64,000 nt of DNA from Megaleporinus macrocephalus (taxonomy: Eukaryota; Chordata; Actinopteri; Characiformes; Anostomidae), in NCBI GenBank assembly GCA_021613375.1, contig CM038702.1, positions 20,997,349 through 21,061,348 of the forward strand, read 5' to 3'. A program made the position numbers and the translations under genes. Within the stretch, counting starts at the first letter, position 1. Each line of letters opens with the position of its first letter. The notes below the pieces were generated by a model. It saw only the letters and a list, made by a program, of their open reading frames with translations, did not search any database and was not told the origin of the DNA. Of the stretch, positions 46,376 to 60,759 are shown one piece after another.

Positions 46376-49300
46376 CTAAACGTAGAGAAGACAAGAGGAC
46401 GATTAACCGAGTCATTAGAGCGCATCTCTGGCACTGCACTGCACAGCTGAGTGCCTTTCCTGCTGCAACACATGATTCAACCTGTTAACCCCTAGAGGTC
46501 ACAGTTACTGCTGGTGATGATAAAATCATTACATTTAAAAACAGTGGGAAACTAAAACTTATTGGGTTTTTTTTTTCTCTTTAATACAAACGAATACAAG
46601 CAGCCCTTATCCAAGTATAGTCACTCATAGAAAGAATATATAAACAATGTCAAACTGATTGAATGAATTTAACACAGAGTGCAAGACAAGACATAAATCT
46701 AGAGGACCAACAGTAAATCTTTAAGAACTGATGTGATTTTGTCCCACGCTAATACAGTTGCTGTTTTGGCCTTATTCAATTGTTGCGGTAATCTTATATT
46801 TGGATTAAACTAATTATATATAATAGGTTTTCTTGCAGCTGTTAGACCAGCAAGTGTTAAACAATAAAGTGCAGCTGAAAGCTAAAAGTTGTTAAGGTTC
46901 AGTTCATTTACATGAGCTCTTTGTTGCTTATAAAGTTCTGGATAAAGAAACTTAACATCACTGTCCAAAAATTTTTTTCCTTTTTTATTATTTTTCTACA
47001 TCACTGGAGCACAGCTGCTGTCCTGGCCTAATGCAAATGCTCCATAACTCTGTTCATAATTAAATAGCAACAGAGGTCATTTTCCTTAATGCTTGACTCT
47101 CAGTGAGTCTCCCACATTTACTATATTTTGATATGTGCTTTTATAAATTAACAAGCATTTTAAAATCACATGGCAAATAGGCTACTGTAAAATAATTAGC
47201 ACATATTTGTAAAAGTAAAAGCTTCAGTGTTTTTTCCAAATATCTTTAAAAATTGTGTCAAATTTCTTTAAAAATAATGTCTTTTCTTACAGTAAAATAA
47301 ATGAAATAAAACAAAATCAAGTCAAATAAACCAGAAAAAATGCTATTCTGAAAGAACCCTCACTTTTGACCAGCACATTGGACACATGACCCTGAAGTTT
47401 AGAACTATAACTCAGGAGAAAAGCATGTGTGTCTAAACACTCTGTTTTTAACAAGTGGGCGTTATGTCTTCACCACTCAGACCAGAAATACAGTCTCTGT
47501 TGAGATAAACTGATGAAGTCATGTGACTGAGCATACTGTAACGCAGGACTGACACAGCTGCTGGTTTATATGCATGTATGAGCCCGAAAATACATAGTTT
47601 GTTGGTTTTTTTTTACAAGTGGTAATTAACTATAATATAGTTTTTGTGTGTGCTCCACTGGGTCTGCTGAAGTACACTGCTGTGTTTTGCCTCCTGTTTT
47701 ATGTTTTCTCACTCATTTTTCTCATTAGCTTGTTAAAAGACTGGAGAACTCCATAGAAAGTGCACATTCTGTGTTATTGAAGCAGAGATATTTTATTTGT
47801 CTATGTATTTATTTGTTTGGCATACAGTCTTAGTTTGCATCCTTTACATATTTGCCATGGTTTTATAAGGAAATAAAGGAAATAAAACACACAAATCTGA
47901 GCACACCTGGTTCAGGCAAATCACTAAAGAATCATAAAAGTGTTTTCCCGTTTAAAAAATTCCAGAGCTTACCTTTTGTGTTGAGGGCGTGGCAATGGAG
48001 ATTCCCATCCCAGAGCCAGGCAACACAGACAAAACTTTATACTGTGGACAACAAAAACCAGAAGAGGTCAACCTCAACTCTGCCGTACGATGCGTCAGCT
48101 GGGAATCTAAGTATGTGCATGCGTTCAGATACCTTCTGGATGTCTGTGATGTCCACCAGTTTAATGACTTTATTCTTTTTGGATGAGCCTGATCTGGAGC
48201 TGGAGCTTTCGAAACACAGGTAGCTGAGGAGCACACAAAAACACAGTGATCTCTAATACTGTACCTGAGAAAGTATGAATGGTGATCACTACTGTTGCAA
48301 CAGTAACTCAGTCTCATATGCAGGATCACTGTGACAGAATTGGTTCCATGAATATTTAATTCTGACGTTAAGAAGATTTACTAAAATCACAGCTGACTGG
48401 ACATCAATGAGTGTAGAAACATGTTTTACATTATTTTTGAAAGCTAAACTCACAAGTTGAGCAAACCTCTGTGTGTTCTTATTAATGTGTGTGTGTGTGT
48501 GAGTGTACTGTGTGTGTGTGTGTGTGTGAGGTGGGGATTCTTACTTTTCAGTAACATAGAGTACACCGTTGCGAATGTAATCAGTGGGCATCTTCCGGTC
48601 CCGATTTATTAAGCAGCATCTCCATCCGTTCTCACACACTGTATAAACACAAAACACCAACAGTTACAACAGAAACGAAACGAAACGAAACGAAACGAAA
48701 CGAAACGAAACGAAACGAAACGAAACGAAACGAAACGAAACGAAACAAAGAATCTGAGGAACATAAAAATGTATAGGAGCTATAAACATTTCTGCCTCAA
48801 TACAAATTAAACATGATTGTCAACAGTTTAAATGGCCTAGATCCATCCATCCATTATCTGTCCCTTAATCCCACTAGTTGGGGTCACAGGGAGGCTGGAG
48901 CCAATCCCAGTGCCATCTGCGAAGCTGGGGGAACACCATGGACAGTTAGCCAGTCCATTGCATGGCCAACATTCACTCAAGCACACACTCACACTTACAG
49001 GCAATTTAGAGTGACCCATCAACCTATCATGCATGTGTTTGGACTGTGGGAGGAAACCAGAGTACCAGGAGGAAACCCACTCAAGCACGGGGAGAACATG
49101 CACACTCCACACAGAATCCAGCCTGGACCGGGAATCAAACTCTGATCATCTTACTGTGTTAACCACCACACCACCATGCTGCCAAGACTTTCATGTCATA
49201 TATAAACATTAAAGTTTCAAAAGTATCTCTTCTGTTTATAAATATGATAGCCGTGAATTTACTGTTACATTACACAAACTAACATTTACATTAGCACTAT

Positions 49301-52300
49301 TCAGATTTCCTCTCATCTCCTCTGAATTGTATTTTTATTTCACTGCCTTTTATCTTCAGCATTCTCTGTTGGATTTTTTGCAAATGACTTTCTGAGGTGT
49401 TAGATCTCAGGATGTCTTGAACTTTACTATTTAATATGATTTAATGTTTTTATTCTTTTGCGTTTGTGTGAAGCACTTTGAACTGCTACTGTACATGAAC
49501 AGTTACACGAATAAACTTGCCTTGTCTTACATAAATCCACCTACTCAGCACAGTCAGTTCAGCCCTGCCTATTCACGCAGAAGCTCTAAAGACTCTTTTT
49601 GTTGAATAAAGCCCAGTACAGAACAGCCAATCAGAACAGAGGTCATTTACATATTTTGGTCTTAAATGGGACAAAAGCTGCCTGTTTTATCCTCAGGGAT
49701 AAAGAGAGGATGGAAAATGGCCACATGAAAACCAACTACAATTGTTTATACGCTAAACCAGACAAATGTAGTAAGTAGACAATAAAAAGAAACAACAACA
49801 GCAAAGCAACAAAAACCTGCCATATGGACCTTTTAAAAAAATTCTGTGAGGGTTGTGTGTTACATATGCTTGTTTTTATTGTTTTAAAAATGTTCTTTTT
49901 TATCCTCTTAAGTTACACAATGTCTACATTGTAACAGCAATAACAGTAAATTACTACAAGAAAAACCAAAACTGACAGAATTTACATTTTTACGCAGCAA
50001 CGCAAGAGCTGAGAATTATTTCTAAAATTAATTACAATTATTTGTTTTATTTGTTCAAACATAACACTATTACTACCATGTTACTGGCCATGTGCTTATG
50101 TTTTGGGTTCCTTGCTCCTCCTAGCCCTACCCCTTTGCATTGCCTAGTCTGTAGCCCCTCACTCTTATCAGCCCCAGGTGTTTCATGTTTGTTCTTTATG
50201 TATATATACCCCTGGAGTGCGTTTACCAAAGGTGCAACTGCTAACTATGTTTACAATTATGATGCAGGTCTTTCCCAAAACCATAACTCGAAATATCGAG
50301 GTAATTACTCTGGTAGCTTACACAGTGTGAGCCATCATCAAGCGACTCAGGTGTTTCCCAGAGCCATAGCCTGACTGAACGTAACGTGGCGAACACTGTC
50401 TAAGTTGTACAGCTGTAGAACTATGGTTAGAAGCTTGGATCCCAGTTGCAGAAGTTATAAATCTAACATGAGGACATGTCTTAAAATGATAATGTGTCTA
50501 CTGGTTCTCCTACTTAGACAATATGGTTGCTATAAGTTGTTCTGCGTCTGTATGCATTGTATGTATGAAGAATGGCTTTTTTAATCAAATGAAAGTAGAT
50601 TTCATTTGGAACAGTGGTGAATGTTATTTATAGCCCTGTAGTTCACCTGGTAAAGTGAGTCTGAACTTGCAAACTATATAGTCATGGCTGAAAATGATGG
50701 CACTCCTAAAATTTTATTAAAATCATTTTTCCAGACAATTATTGCAATTAGACATGTTTTGTTATGCACATGTTTATTTCTTTTGTGTATATTGGAGCAA
50801 CACAAAAAAAACAGAAAAAAGCTAATTTTACATAATTTCACGCAAAACTGGCACCTTTTTGAAATTGTGGGTAAATAACTTGTGATGCTTGTTTATACTG
50901 ATCTGTGGCATGTAGGTGTGGGCAATATAAAAAAATAAAAAGGAGGTTACAAGTCCATCTTTCATTATGCACTGCAAATTCCATAAAGGACACAGGAAGC
51001 CTAAACTACAGTTTTAACTAATAAGGTTAGACTGCTGTAGTATCAATTAATTATCACGTTTTTGGGAAAACCATCATCCTTCAGATGTTAGTTTCACGAT
51101 GCCTTGTAACATAATAGCTAACCTCTGTCATTATACGGAAAACACACTCCTGGTGGTTTGTCTTGTGTTCGCTTGGTGTTTTGGTTTGTCAGGCTCTGTT
51201 TTATCATCTACAGTTTCTTCATGTTCCTTCTTTTGTTTACTTGCTGTCTAAGAATTTTGGTCATTAGTGTCTTGGTTTTAATGAAACCAAATGACTTGTA
51301 CTTGCATTCTGTCTCTTTGTCTGCCTCAGTGCTACAGATAACTGAGTGGCATTATCATTACAGCATGAACGTGAACATGAAAATCATGTGATTTCCATAG
51401 AGTGAATGCAATTTCCATATTTCCACATCTCTGACCTCCCGTGACAACAGCAGTGGCTGCGTGTTTCAACCAGTGACAAGTTGTTGTCAAGTTGTTGTGT
51501 GCGTCAGCAATATGTTTTGCTTGTAAGTAACACACAATGTACAGCGACAAATAGTTTCACGGCATGGTGGCAGCTGGGGTCATAGTTACATGGTATGTTA
51601 AAAGAAAATTAATGCAATTAATAATATATTTAATTAATGTCTAATTATGCCAAATGGATGCCACTCTTTACAGGTCTGGTGCAGATTATTAATTTGCCAT
51701 ATTAAATGTGTTTACTTTTTCACTTTTCTGTTGTAGCTAATAAATAAAGACATTCTCTGGTCCCACCCATCCATGTGGAAGGCACTCTCAATCGCTCGAT
51801 CTCTATCCTCACCCATACATGTTGATTGTCTTGCCTGGGGTGGATGGGATCTTACAGCAAGACAATGTGACACATCACACGGCTAGAAATGTCCCACGCT
51901 TGTTAAAAAGCTTGACCAAGACTTCCAACTACTGCCCTGGACCCCTAATTCCCTAGACTTTAACCTAATTAAGCATCTGTGGGACCACCTTGATTGTCAT
52001 GTTGGCTCTATGGATCCTTCCCCATGCGCCCTCCAGCAGCTGTGGGATGCATGGCTCCAGAAACCTGTGACAGCCTACTAGGGTCTTATTGAGTCTCCCA
52101 GACCGTCTAGCTGCTGTCTGTGCTGCACATGGTGGTTACTCTGGATATACTCTGGTCATAATAATGTGACTCGACTGTAAATAATATTGTATTATTGTAC
52201 TGGTACCAGTATTGGTACCCAGTAAAGACTTAGAATAGTGTAGAACAGTAAGCTGCCTCTGTTAATTACAACAAACTGTGAAGTATTATTTTAAAGACCA

Positions 52301-54198
52301 TCTAAAAAGGCCTCAACGATGAACGTGGAGATAAAGTTGACCAGAACTGAGTTTGTAAGAGAGATTATTATTATTGTTTTTATTACTGTCACTATTATTA
52401 TCATACACAGTAATAGTAGCATTAGTAGTACAAAATGTAAATAATTGATGTTTTTTTTTGTGACACTGTCCAGTCTTACCTGGCAGAGGTCTTTCTGTTT
52501 CAGGCAGGTTGAAGACCTCATGGAAAGCTCCTTTTTTCGTGCTGTGTACCCGTCCACTCTCCTCCTCTCTGCTCACCCCGGAGGGGATGGTTGCTAAGCT
52601 ACTCCGTGACACCACTGGTTGAATCTGTGCACACAATGAGGACACATTTCAACCACAGAACCATCAAAACACCAAGACGCACCAGCGGCCGCACTGTCTT
52701 CTGCTCTCCACCATAATAACCACCACGCTGCTCATATTAAGTCTGCTATGGAACAAACCCACAAAGCCCTGAGACTGTTTCCACAGAGCCATAACTGCCC
52801 TATTCATGACCCGCCCACAAATTTATTTTATAACATCTCCTGGGGGGATCGATGCGCTTTTCAGAACGCTCACACACATCCTCTTCAACCGATTGGGGAA
52901 TTGTGGCATACAACTGAAAATTAAGTTCACTAAAATGAAATCAGTGCATTATTAAAGTTAAGATTAATCACAGTGTTGGTTGTTTTCTATGTTTTTTTTT
53001 AAATGAGCATCTCGTTTATTGCCCACCAGCCTCAGTTGTCTTATAATTACTAGTTAGCCAAGGCTGGTTTTGTCATTCTTCTATTGAATAGCTTGAATTT
53101 ATTCACATTAGGGATGCAGTGCTATGAAAATTCCAGCCTAATGCAGATATCTTTTATACACACATCTGCCAAATGCTGCTAGATTCAACATCCGCTGATT
53201 CTGATAGAATTCCGATATCAGTCTGCATCCCAACTTAATAGTACTTTAAGCAACAAGTCAGACGTCCTGTTGTTCCTGTTGTTGGCCGCTTCTTGGTGAG
53301 CTATCTGCTTAGCCAATGTTTATCCATAGATAAAGAACTCCATATAATGCACTGTGTATGTATGTCTGCTTTCTGAGTTGCACATTATTGTTTAAAAGAG
53401 GTTGAAAAGACATTTTTGCCAACGTTCTGTAGATCTTCCCCAACCTAACATCAACAACTACAAAGTGAGCCATCAGTGGGTGGAGCATGGAGAGAAAAAC
53501 TAAGAACATAACAGCCTCAATGTTAGTGTGTTTAGTAGTTCAGTGAAGAGATGTGTGCTCTAGTCAGTAGAGTTTATCCAGTAGACACACAGTATGATTA
53601 GTTAGTCAAGTGTGTAGATGACTGAACAGTAGTGGGTGCATAAGAGGCCATGCTATTCTCTACAACTGACCCCATGCTCAAGCACAAACTGTAGCCTTGC
53701 TCTATCTAAAGGGGCATTTTCTACATAGCAAAAAGGGATGCAAAGCCTTACAACTACAACTACATATACGTATATATAAGGGAAGGCATACAAGCACTAA
53801 AACTAACAGTTCAGTAATCTGCAGGTACTCTGACTATGAACTGGGACTGTTTATCCATGTGTTAATATTTATTAATAACAGACATAAAATTGAGAGGTAT
53901 ACTTGATAACACTTTATTTGAAATGGGCTTTTTTTTAGATGAAATAGATTCTCAACAGACTTTCAGGAACATAAAAACAACATATGATGTTGCAATAACA
54001 CTCAAAGGACCACTCCAAATAAAGTGTTGGCCTAGACTTTATCAACTGTTCTTGGAACGCCATCCCTGTTTCTAGTTTACACACAGAGTGTCCTGTGATT
54101 TTTCTTTCAGCATTAATTTATATTTTAAGCCAAAGTAATTTTTTGTAAACTGGAAATATCCAGCCCAATATGAAAAAGCCTATAATAGCCTAAAATAG

Positions 54199-54272
<74 letters not shown>

Positions 54273-56611
54273 TATCACATATTCACTAATCTTTCTAAAT
54301 TCAGTATTGTCCCAGCCCTACATTCTACAGCACTAATACAATCTGTAATTTAATTTGCTATGCAATGAATTTTATCTGAATACAAGACACAAACATCACA
54401 TATCGCTTACTCAGGAGGCTGTCTGTGTAAATGGATCCAAAGTGCCATGCTACTAGACATTAACAGCTATTGTGTAGAGCCCAAATAGGTATATACATAG
54501 GTATATTTTTAAGCAATCATGACATTCTAAGTAAGTAAAGTAAGTAATAGATGAGTACTGCACAGGCCGTTTCGATCCATTTGAGCACAGACCTCGGTTA
54601 TCTTATAAGGTGTGTCTCGATCCAAAACACACACGCACGCACGCACAGACAGGTATAAAAAGGTGAGCTGGTGGCATCACACGCACAGGCACTGCCAAAG
54701 ACACACCACATTCCCTACCTTCTCACACCCAGACAGCTGAGAGAGAGAGAGCACAAAACAGCAATGTGACCGTCACTCCAAACTCAGACTCAAACCTGCA
54801 CTGCGTCATCTACAGTACTGCGCAAATATCTTAGGACAGTCCAGAAAACTGTTTAAAACTGCTGATCTGGGCAGCGAGGATGTGTGGATGTGTTCGTAAA
54901 TGATTATACTTATATTGGTATATTGGTATATTAGTATACTGACATCTCAGTAGTACAAAGTATGCAAATGAGCCTATAACTCTAAATAAGATACACATGT
55001 AATTTAACTAAAGTAAACGAGTTTGGTCAAAATAATCAAACTTATTCAACAATGTCTTTTTATACGTTGCCAGGAATACTGCCTTTGCATGTAGGAAGAG
55101 AATTTTACTAACATTACAATACAATTAGCATTAATACAGTACGGAGTAACAAGACTTTCTTCATGTTCTCTTATATTAAGATATTGGTGTCATATTGAAG
55201 ACTTGTGAGAGTACCATTTACTGTATGGATTTCTTTAATTCTGCCACCAACACTGATTTAACTAAGATAACTATAAATGTACACTGCACTGATGATCTGA
55301 ACCAGGTTTTGGATGTAAATGATGAATACCGGGCTGTGTTCAAGATGTCAATTATTAGGTGTTTGAATTATCAAGTACAATCAGCTGTGCATCTGGCTGA
55401 CTGGGATGAAAACATGAAACGTTTTGAAAGTATTGGTGATTCACTAACGGGCAGACCTCCATGTGGCAGAGTGGGGTTCAATTATGCATCTCCAAGCACA
55501 CAATGCTACTCTTAAAAATAGGACGGTGCTGGCAAGGTATAAGCACATATCATCACTGTCTAAAGAAAATCTAGTAACTTTACAAGAGAGGCGCAAACAT
55601 TCTTAACTTTCAATGCAAGTTAGTGTAAAAAGGTTTTATTCCAAGACATTTTGGAGCATTCCTATTGGTCTATTCATCATGAAACTTTCACAGGATGGTC
55701 AGGAACGGTATGGAATATGGTATGGTATGGTATGGAAAAATTTAAATCAACAAAAAAAATAGACAGGTATTTTTTTTTTCTTGGGCAGTAACAATATGCT
55801 CGTCAATATTTAAATCTGTAACATGATTAAACTGCATTTAGAAAGCCATCTGGACAGACAGATGCATTCGTTTGGTGCCACACCACAATTCTATACATCT
55901 GCTATAAAATAAAATATTGATTAAATTAGATTATTTATTTACAATTTATTCTGAAGCATTTGTGTAATTAATTGAATGTGTGCTGCTCAGATGTACAGTT
56001 TAGATGGTCCAAGACTTTTGCACAGCACCATAGATGGATTCATTCAGAAGCCTTCCACATATTCATCACACATGCTTGCAAGCATATACATTAACATAAA
56101 CACACATTACATACACCAATGAGCCAAAACATTATTAAACTTTATGACAATAGGATTTAGCAGTCCCGGCAACCTTCTTCCATTGCTGCAAGGACCAGTT
56201 CCAGTACTTGTGTGCCCACCATAGGCACTTTCGGTGGTGGACTCTCTGACTGGTCTGTAGCTACTATAACACATTCCTCTGGTAACCATCATTTAAAGAT
56301 CCTGTGACCAATAACTCTGTCAGTTCAGACCAGATGGGACAGTTTTCGTTGCCTTCATGCATCATAGGGGCCTTGGGTGCCCAAACTCTTATACTATTAT
56401 TAACTATTAATTAACTCAGTTGTCTGGTCACTAGGATTTGGCTCTTGGCTATGTTGCTCAGGTCTTCACTCCTGTCCATTTCTTTCCGATCAAACACTGA
56501 CTGTTCACTTAGTGTGACATGTGCTGTTATTATAGGATAATAGGTTATTTGCTTTATTCTTTTTTTATCTAACATAATGTTTTGGCTCGTCTGTATACAT
56601 ATAGAGATGAA

Positions 56612-56675
<64 letters not shown>

Positions 56676-59600
56676 CATGAATATTCTGGAAGCTCATGCG
56701 TCAAAGTATTAAAAATTATTTATTATGTTTATTCGCTTTTCTACTGTATGTAGTTAATTAGCCGAGACATGTCTGGTGTATTATAATATTATATTTTTTT
56801 ATTGGTTGTGCAATATTTCTATGCTTCTTTGGTTGTGCAATGGAGCTACAAGGCTAATGTAGCTAAAACTAATTAGCATCATATATACTGTAAGCTGTAA
56901 ATATGGACAAAAAAGTACAACCAAAATACAGGCTTCAGTACACCTGAGCCCTCAAGCTTCATTAGTTCTGTAACGGTCACTGACCCTAATTACATACAAG
57001 TGTACACAGGGGCAAACAGTGATAGCTTGGTTGTGGTTGTTGTAATATGACAGTATTCATTTGGCCATGAATCTAATTAATCTTTTTAAAAAATAACAAA
57101 ATTGTCAATTTCACCAAAAAATTACTATCCAAGGCTGTTTCGTCTGAGGTATGTATGATTAGACCTAAAGTCCTAATCCATGCACTGTAAAACTGTTTTT
57201 TGTACAGGTAAGATACTAACCTGCCACAAACCATACTGACCTCCGAGATGCGTTCAACCAGCATAGCACAACAGCTGGGTTTCTAAACCATCTCATCTAT
57301 GTTAGATACAATAAATGTGGTATTACTTCAATAAATGTATATGATATCACATCGATCAAGGTGGTTTATCAACAAATAAAGCATTATGTTGGCTGTAAAT
57401 GAGTCTTACCGCCACTGCTAAATCAGTAACTCTGCAATCAGTAAATCTAGACCTCATGATAGCTGCTGCTGATTAGTCATTGAGTGCCAAACGCAAGGTG
57501 ATTTATTCATGCAGTTTAGTTACATAAGCTACAACAGCCTTGCAGCTCCAGCACTGAGCATGTCTCGGCTAACTTTAATTAGGATTAAGAGGAAAACACT
57601 CTGAAACACTAGTAAATAGGTCAGTATCTTAATTTACTGTGTAGTTTCTCATACCCGTCTGGACACGGTGGCATTGCTGCGCTCTTTCAGCTGGGGGTCT
57701 GTGGGCAGGTTATTCCAGACGATGTATGGAGTGTCGTACTTGTCCCTCAGCTTTGGACAGCTCTTAAAGAGGAAGTCGATGATGAAGAATTTAATGCCTG
57801 CATACAGCCCTGTCAGATCAAAAAAAAGATCAAAAACATATATGCAAACATAAATACATTCCATGCACAAGCAGTATCAGGCTTCAACACTAATTACATC
57901 ACTGAGAAAACACTTTGCTTTGCTGTCCATCAAACACTCTAATAAACAGATTTAGTAGAGCTTCTGACACTGTGTCAACGCTGCTATGAGCTTCGTCACC
58001 CCTAATAACCATGATGTATAACCCCATGATATATTTAATGGTTATTAATTTCTTTACTTAATATGGTATTCAAGTGAGACATGTACTTAAAAAGAAAAGA
58101 TTGTAAACCTTGTCATTTTTAACATTTGACTGTGTGTGATACATAGAACTGTGTGACTGACTGACTAACTCAACAGCACAACAACTAAGTCACTACCTCA
58201 ATAACTAACCTAACACATAACTAACATTTACAACTAACAACTATCTTGTTATATACATTGCTAAATCAACAAATAACTAACTACTAACTAACGAGCTCTC
58301 TCCTTAACTAATCAGCTATACCAATGACACTGTGTGTGCTTGTGTATTCAAAGCATTGTACAATATTTCCTCACTGGGATATTTGAATACTATTCTTACA
58401 CATTATATTAATATATTATATAAATATTATATAAATATTAATTTTTGTATATGAAAATTTGTCATTATGCCTGTTTTACTGCATAACTCTGTGTGGCCAT
58501 GTGTGTGCTCTCACCAAAAATAAAGCCCATGAGTTTGTAGGGCAGGACACAGGATGAGATGAAGGCCACCCACAGACCGATGTACAGCTTCTGAGTTATC
58601 TCCGGCTGCACCCACATGAACAGACTGCATCACGCGCACACAACAAAACACCCACAGAAAACATAACCAAACAAAGCAAACTCATTAACCACTGAACACA
58701 GACAAAGAAACACTTACAATACTGCAGACACATTTTTCCTACATACTTTATATCTATATGTCACTGCAGTAGATATGTAGATATCTATATGGGTAGTTGC
58801 TACTCACTTTTTGATTTTCTCCAAAACATCAGCCATCTTTCCAAAAAGGTTCTACAGAAATTCAAACCAGTCATATATGCAGGAATATCATGGGAGGACA
58901 ATTTTTATTTGAGGGCGAAAACAGAAGTTTGAACTTTCAAGTATATTCTGCAACAGTAGTGTAGGTAAACACAAGAGATAACAGTTACAAATCTAGGCAG
59001 TTATATAATCAGTTCATGATTAACAGTGAATGATAAAGATACCTGTGCTTTTTGTGCGACATCAAGAACCAACTGAAACTTTTCAGACACAGTCAGATCT
59101 TCTTTTGGAGGCTCCTAGACCCCCCCAAAAAGAATAAAGCGTGAATAATAAAGCAGAACATGAAATCACATTTATAAACACACACACACAAATGTTTGTT
59201 TCTGTGAACTGTGGGGCCATTACATACAATTAAATTCATATCCTGGAGACTAACCCAAACCTTAACTAGAACTACTACTACCCCTTACCCTAACCTTTGA
59301 GCCTTAACCTCAACCTCTACCTCAACCTTAGTCCCAACTTTACACTTACCCAAACCTTAACTAGAACTACTACTAGCCTACCCCTTACCCTAACTCTTGA
59401 GCCGCAACCTCAACCTCTACCTCAACCTTAGCCCCAACTTTACACTTGCACTAACTTTAACTTTACGTTAAACTCTAAACCTAAACTTTACCCTAACCTT
59501 AAGCCTACTCTAACCTTAGCCCTAACCTTACACTTACCCTAATTTTAACTTTACGCTAAACCTAAACTTTACCCTAACCTAAACCTTAAACTTAACCCTA

Positions 59601-60682
59601 ACCTTAACCCTACTCTAACCTTACACTTATCCTTAGCCTAACCTCAATCTTAATCCTAACCTTAACCTTACCCTAACCCTACTGTAACCTTAATCCTTAA
59701 CCTTACACTTACCCTTACCCTAACCTTACATTTAACCCCAACCCTAAACTTAACCTTAACCCTAAACATTAAACTTAACCCTAACAATAACCTTAACCCT
59801 TAACGTTACACTTACCCATACCCTGACTTAACCCTACCCCAACCTTAACCCTACTCTAACCTTAGCCCTAACCTTAACACTTACCCTAACCCTAACCTTA
59901 ACCCTAACTTAACCTAACCATATCCCTAACATTAAGCCTAACTCTACTCTTAACATTAGCCTAACCCTAATCTTACCTTATCTTTAAAAAATGTATGATT
60001 TACAACATATGAACCACAAAGACAAAAGGTCCTCTCAAATGAGAATATGACCAGGTTTGGGTCCCCACAGTGTGGCATAAACCTAGCACACACACTGCAC
60101 TCACAGACTGAGAACAGATAGAACTGACACATACCACAGGTTCAGAAACTTCAGGCACAATACTCCACTGAATCCTCCACCCTCTGCACGAGAACATACA
60201 GACAACAGCACTTAAAATCCCTTAAGCAGTGACTTAACATAGGCTTAAAAATACAGTCACTCCTTCTCCTGCTCTCGCTGATATCTATCTTTGGACAAAA
60301 ATGTTTCCAGAAACTGGTATCCATGGTTACCAACACGCCTCCTCCTAAAGCACCGTCACTATAATTGTGAACGGTCTATTGACAGAGGCACACTGGTATT
60401 CATTAAGCTCTACCCTCTACATAACACACACTCACACATCAAATATGTTCTTTTTCATACTATTTTAAAAAAGCTAAAATCTTCAATAATCATCCACGAG
60501 TGCTTGAAAATACAATCGAACAAACATTAACAGAGAAAAGGAAACGCAAGATTTTCAAGGGGGGCAAACCCAAAGCCTTACCTTGCAATGAGGTAATTCA
60601 AGGACAACCTCAGAATGGCTAAAAATAAAAACATTGGGATGGCCCAGCCATGCCATGCAGCATTCATGTAGATCTATGGAGG

Positions 60683-60759
<77 letters not shown>

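Larger units (their letters stand above)
48639..52479 (-). other. gramd4 intron (3.8 kb) packed with repeats
   Basis: It holds the (GAAAC)n tract, an antisense SINE, a LINE-like tail, a probable MITE and a Tc1 relic, all listed separately. The rest (about 50470-51770) is AT-rich with no recognised feature. Confidence 0.85.
52625..57654 (-). other. gramd4 intron (5.0 kb)
   Basis: The largest visible intron. It contains a short MITE, a (TA)n tract, a MITE of the TCGTCACTGTCC family, a Tc1 relic and a (CA)n tract, listed separately. The rest is AT-rich with chance frames (for example 55195-55515). Confidence 0.85.

Noticed and set aside
47852..48329. Frames of 123-125 codons on both strands near the gramd4 3' exons
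   Set aside because: They read through gramd4 exons and introns in wrong frames or without splicing; the spliced gramd4 frame explains the coding signal.
55195..55515. A 106-codon plus-strand frame inside a gramd4 intron
   Set aside because: No known domain, start context or splice evidence; could be a transposon relic but nothing recognisable remains.
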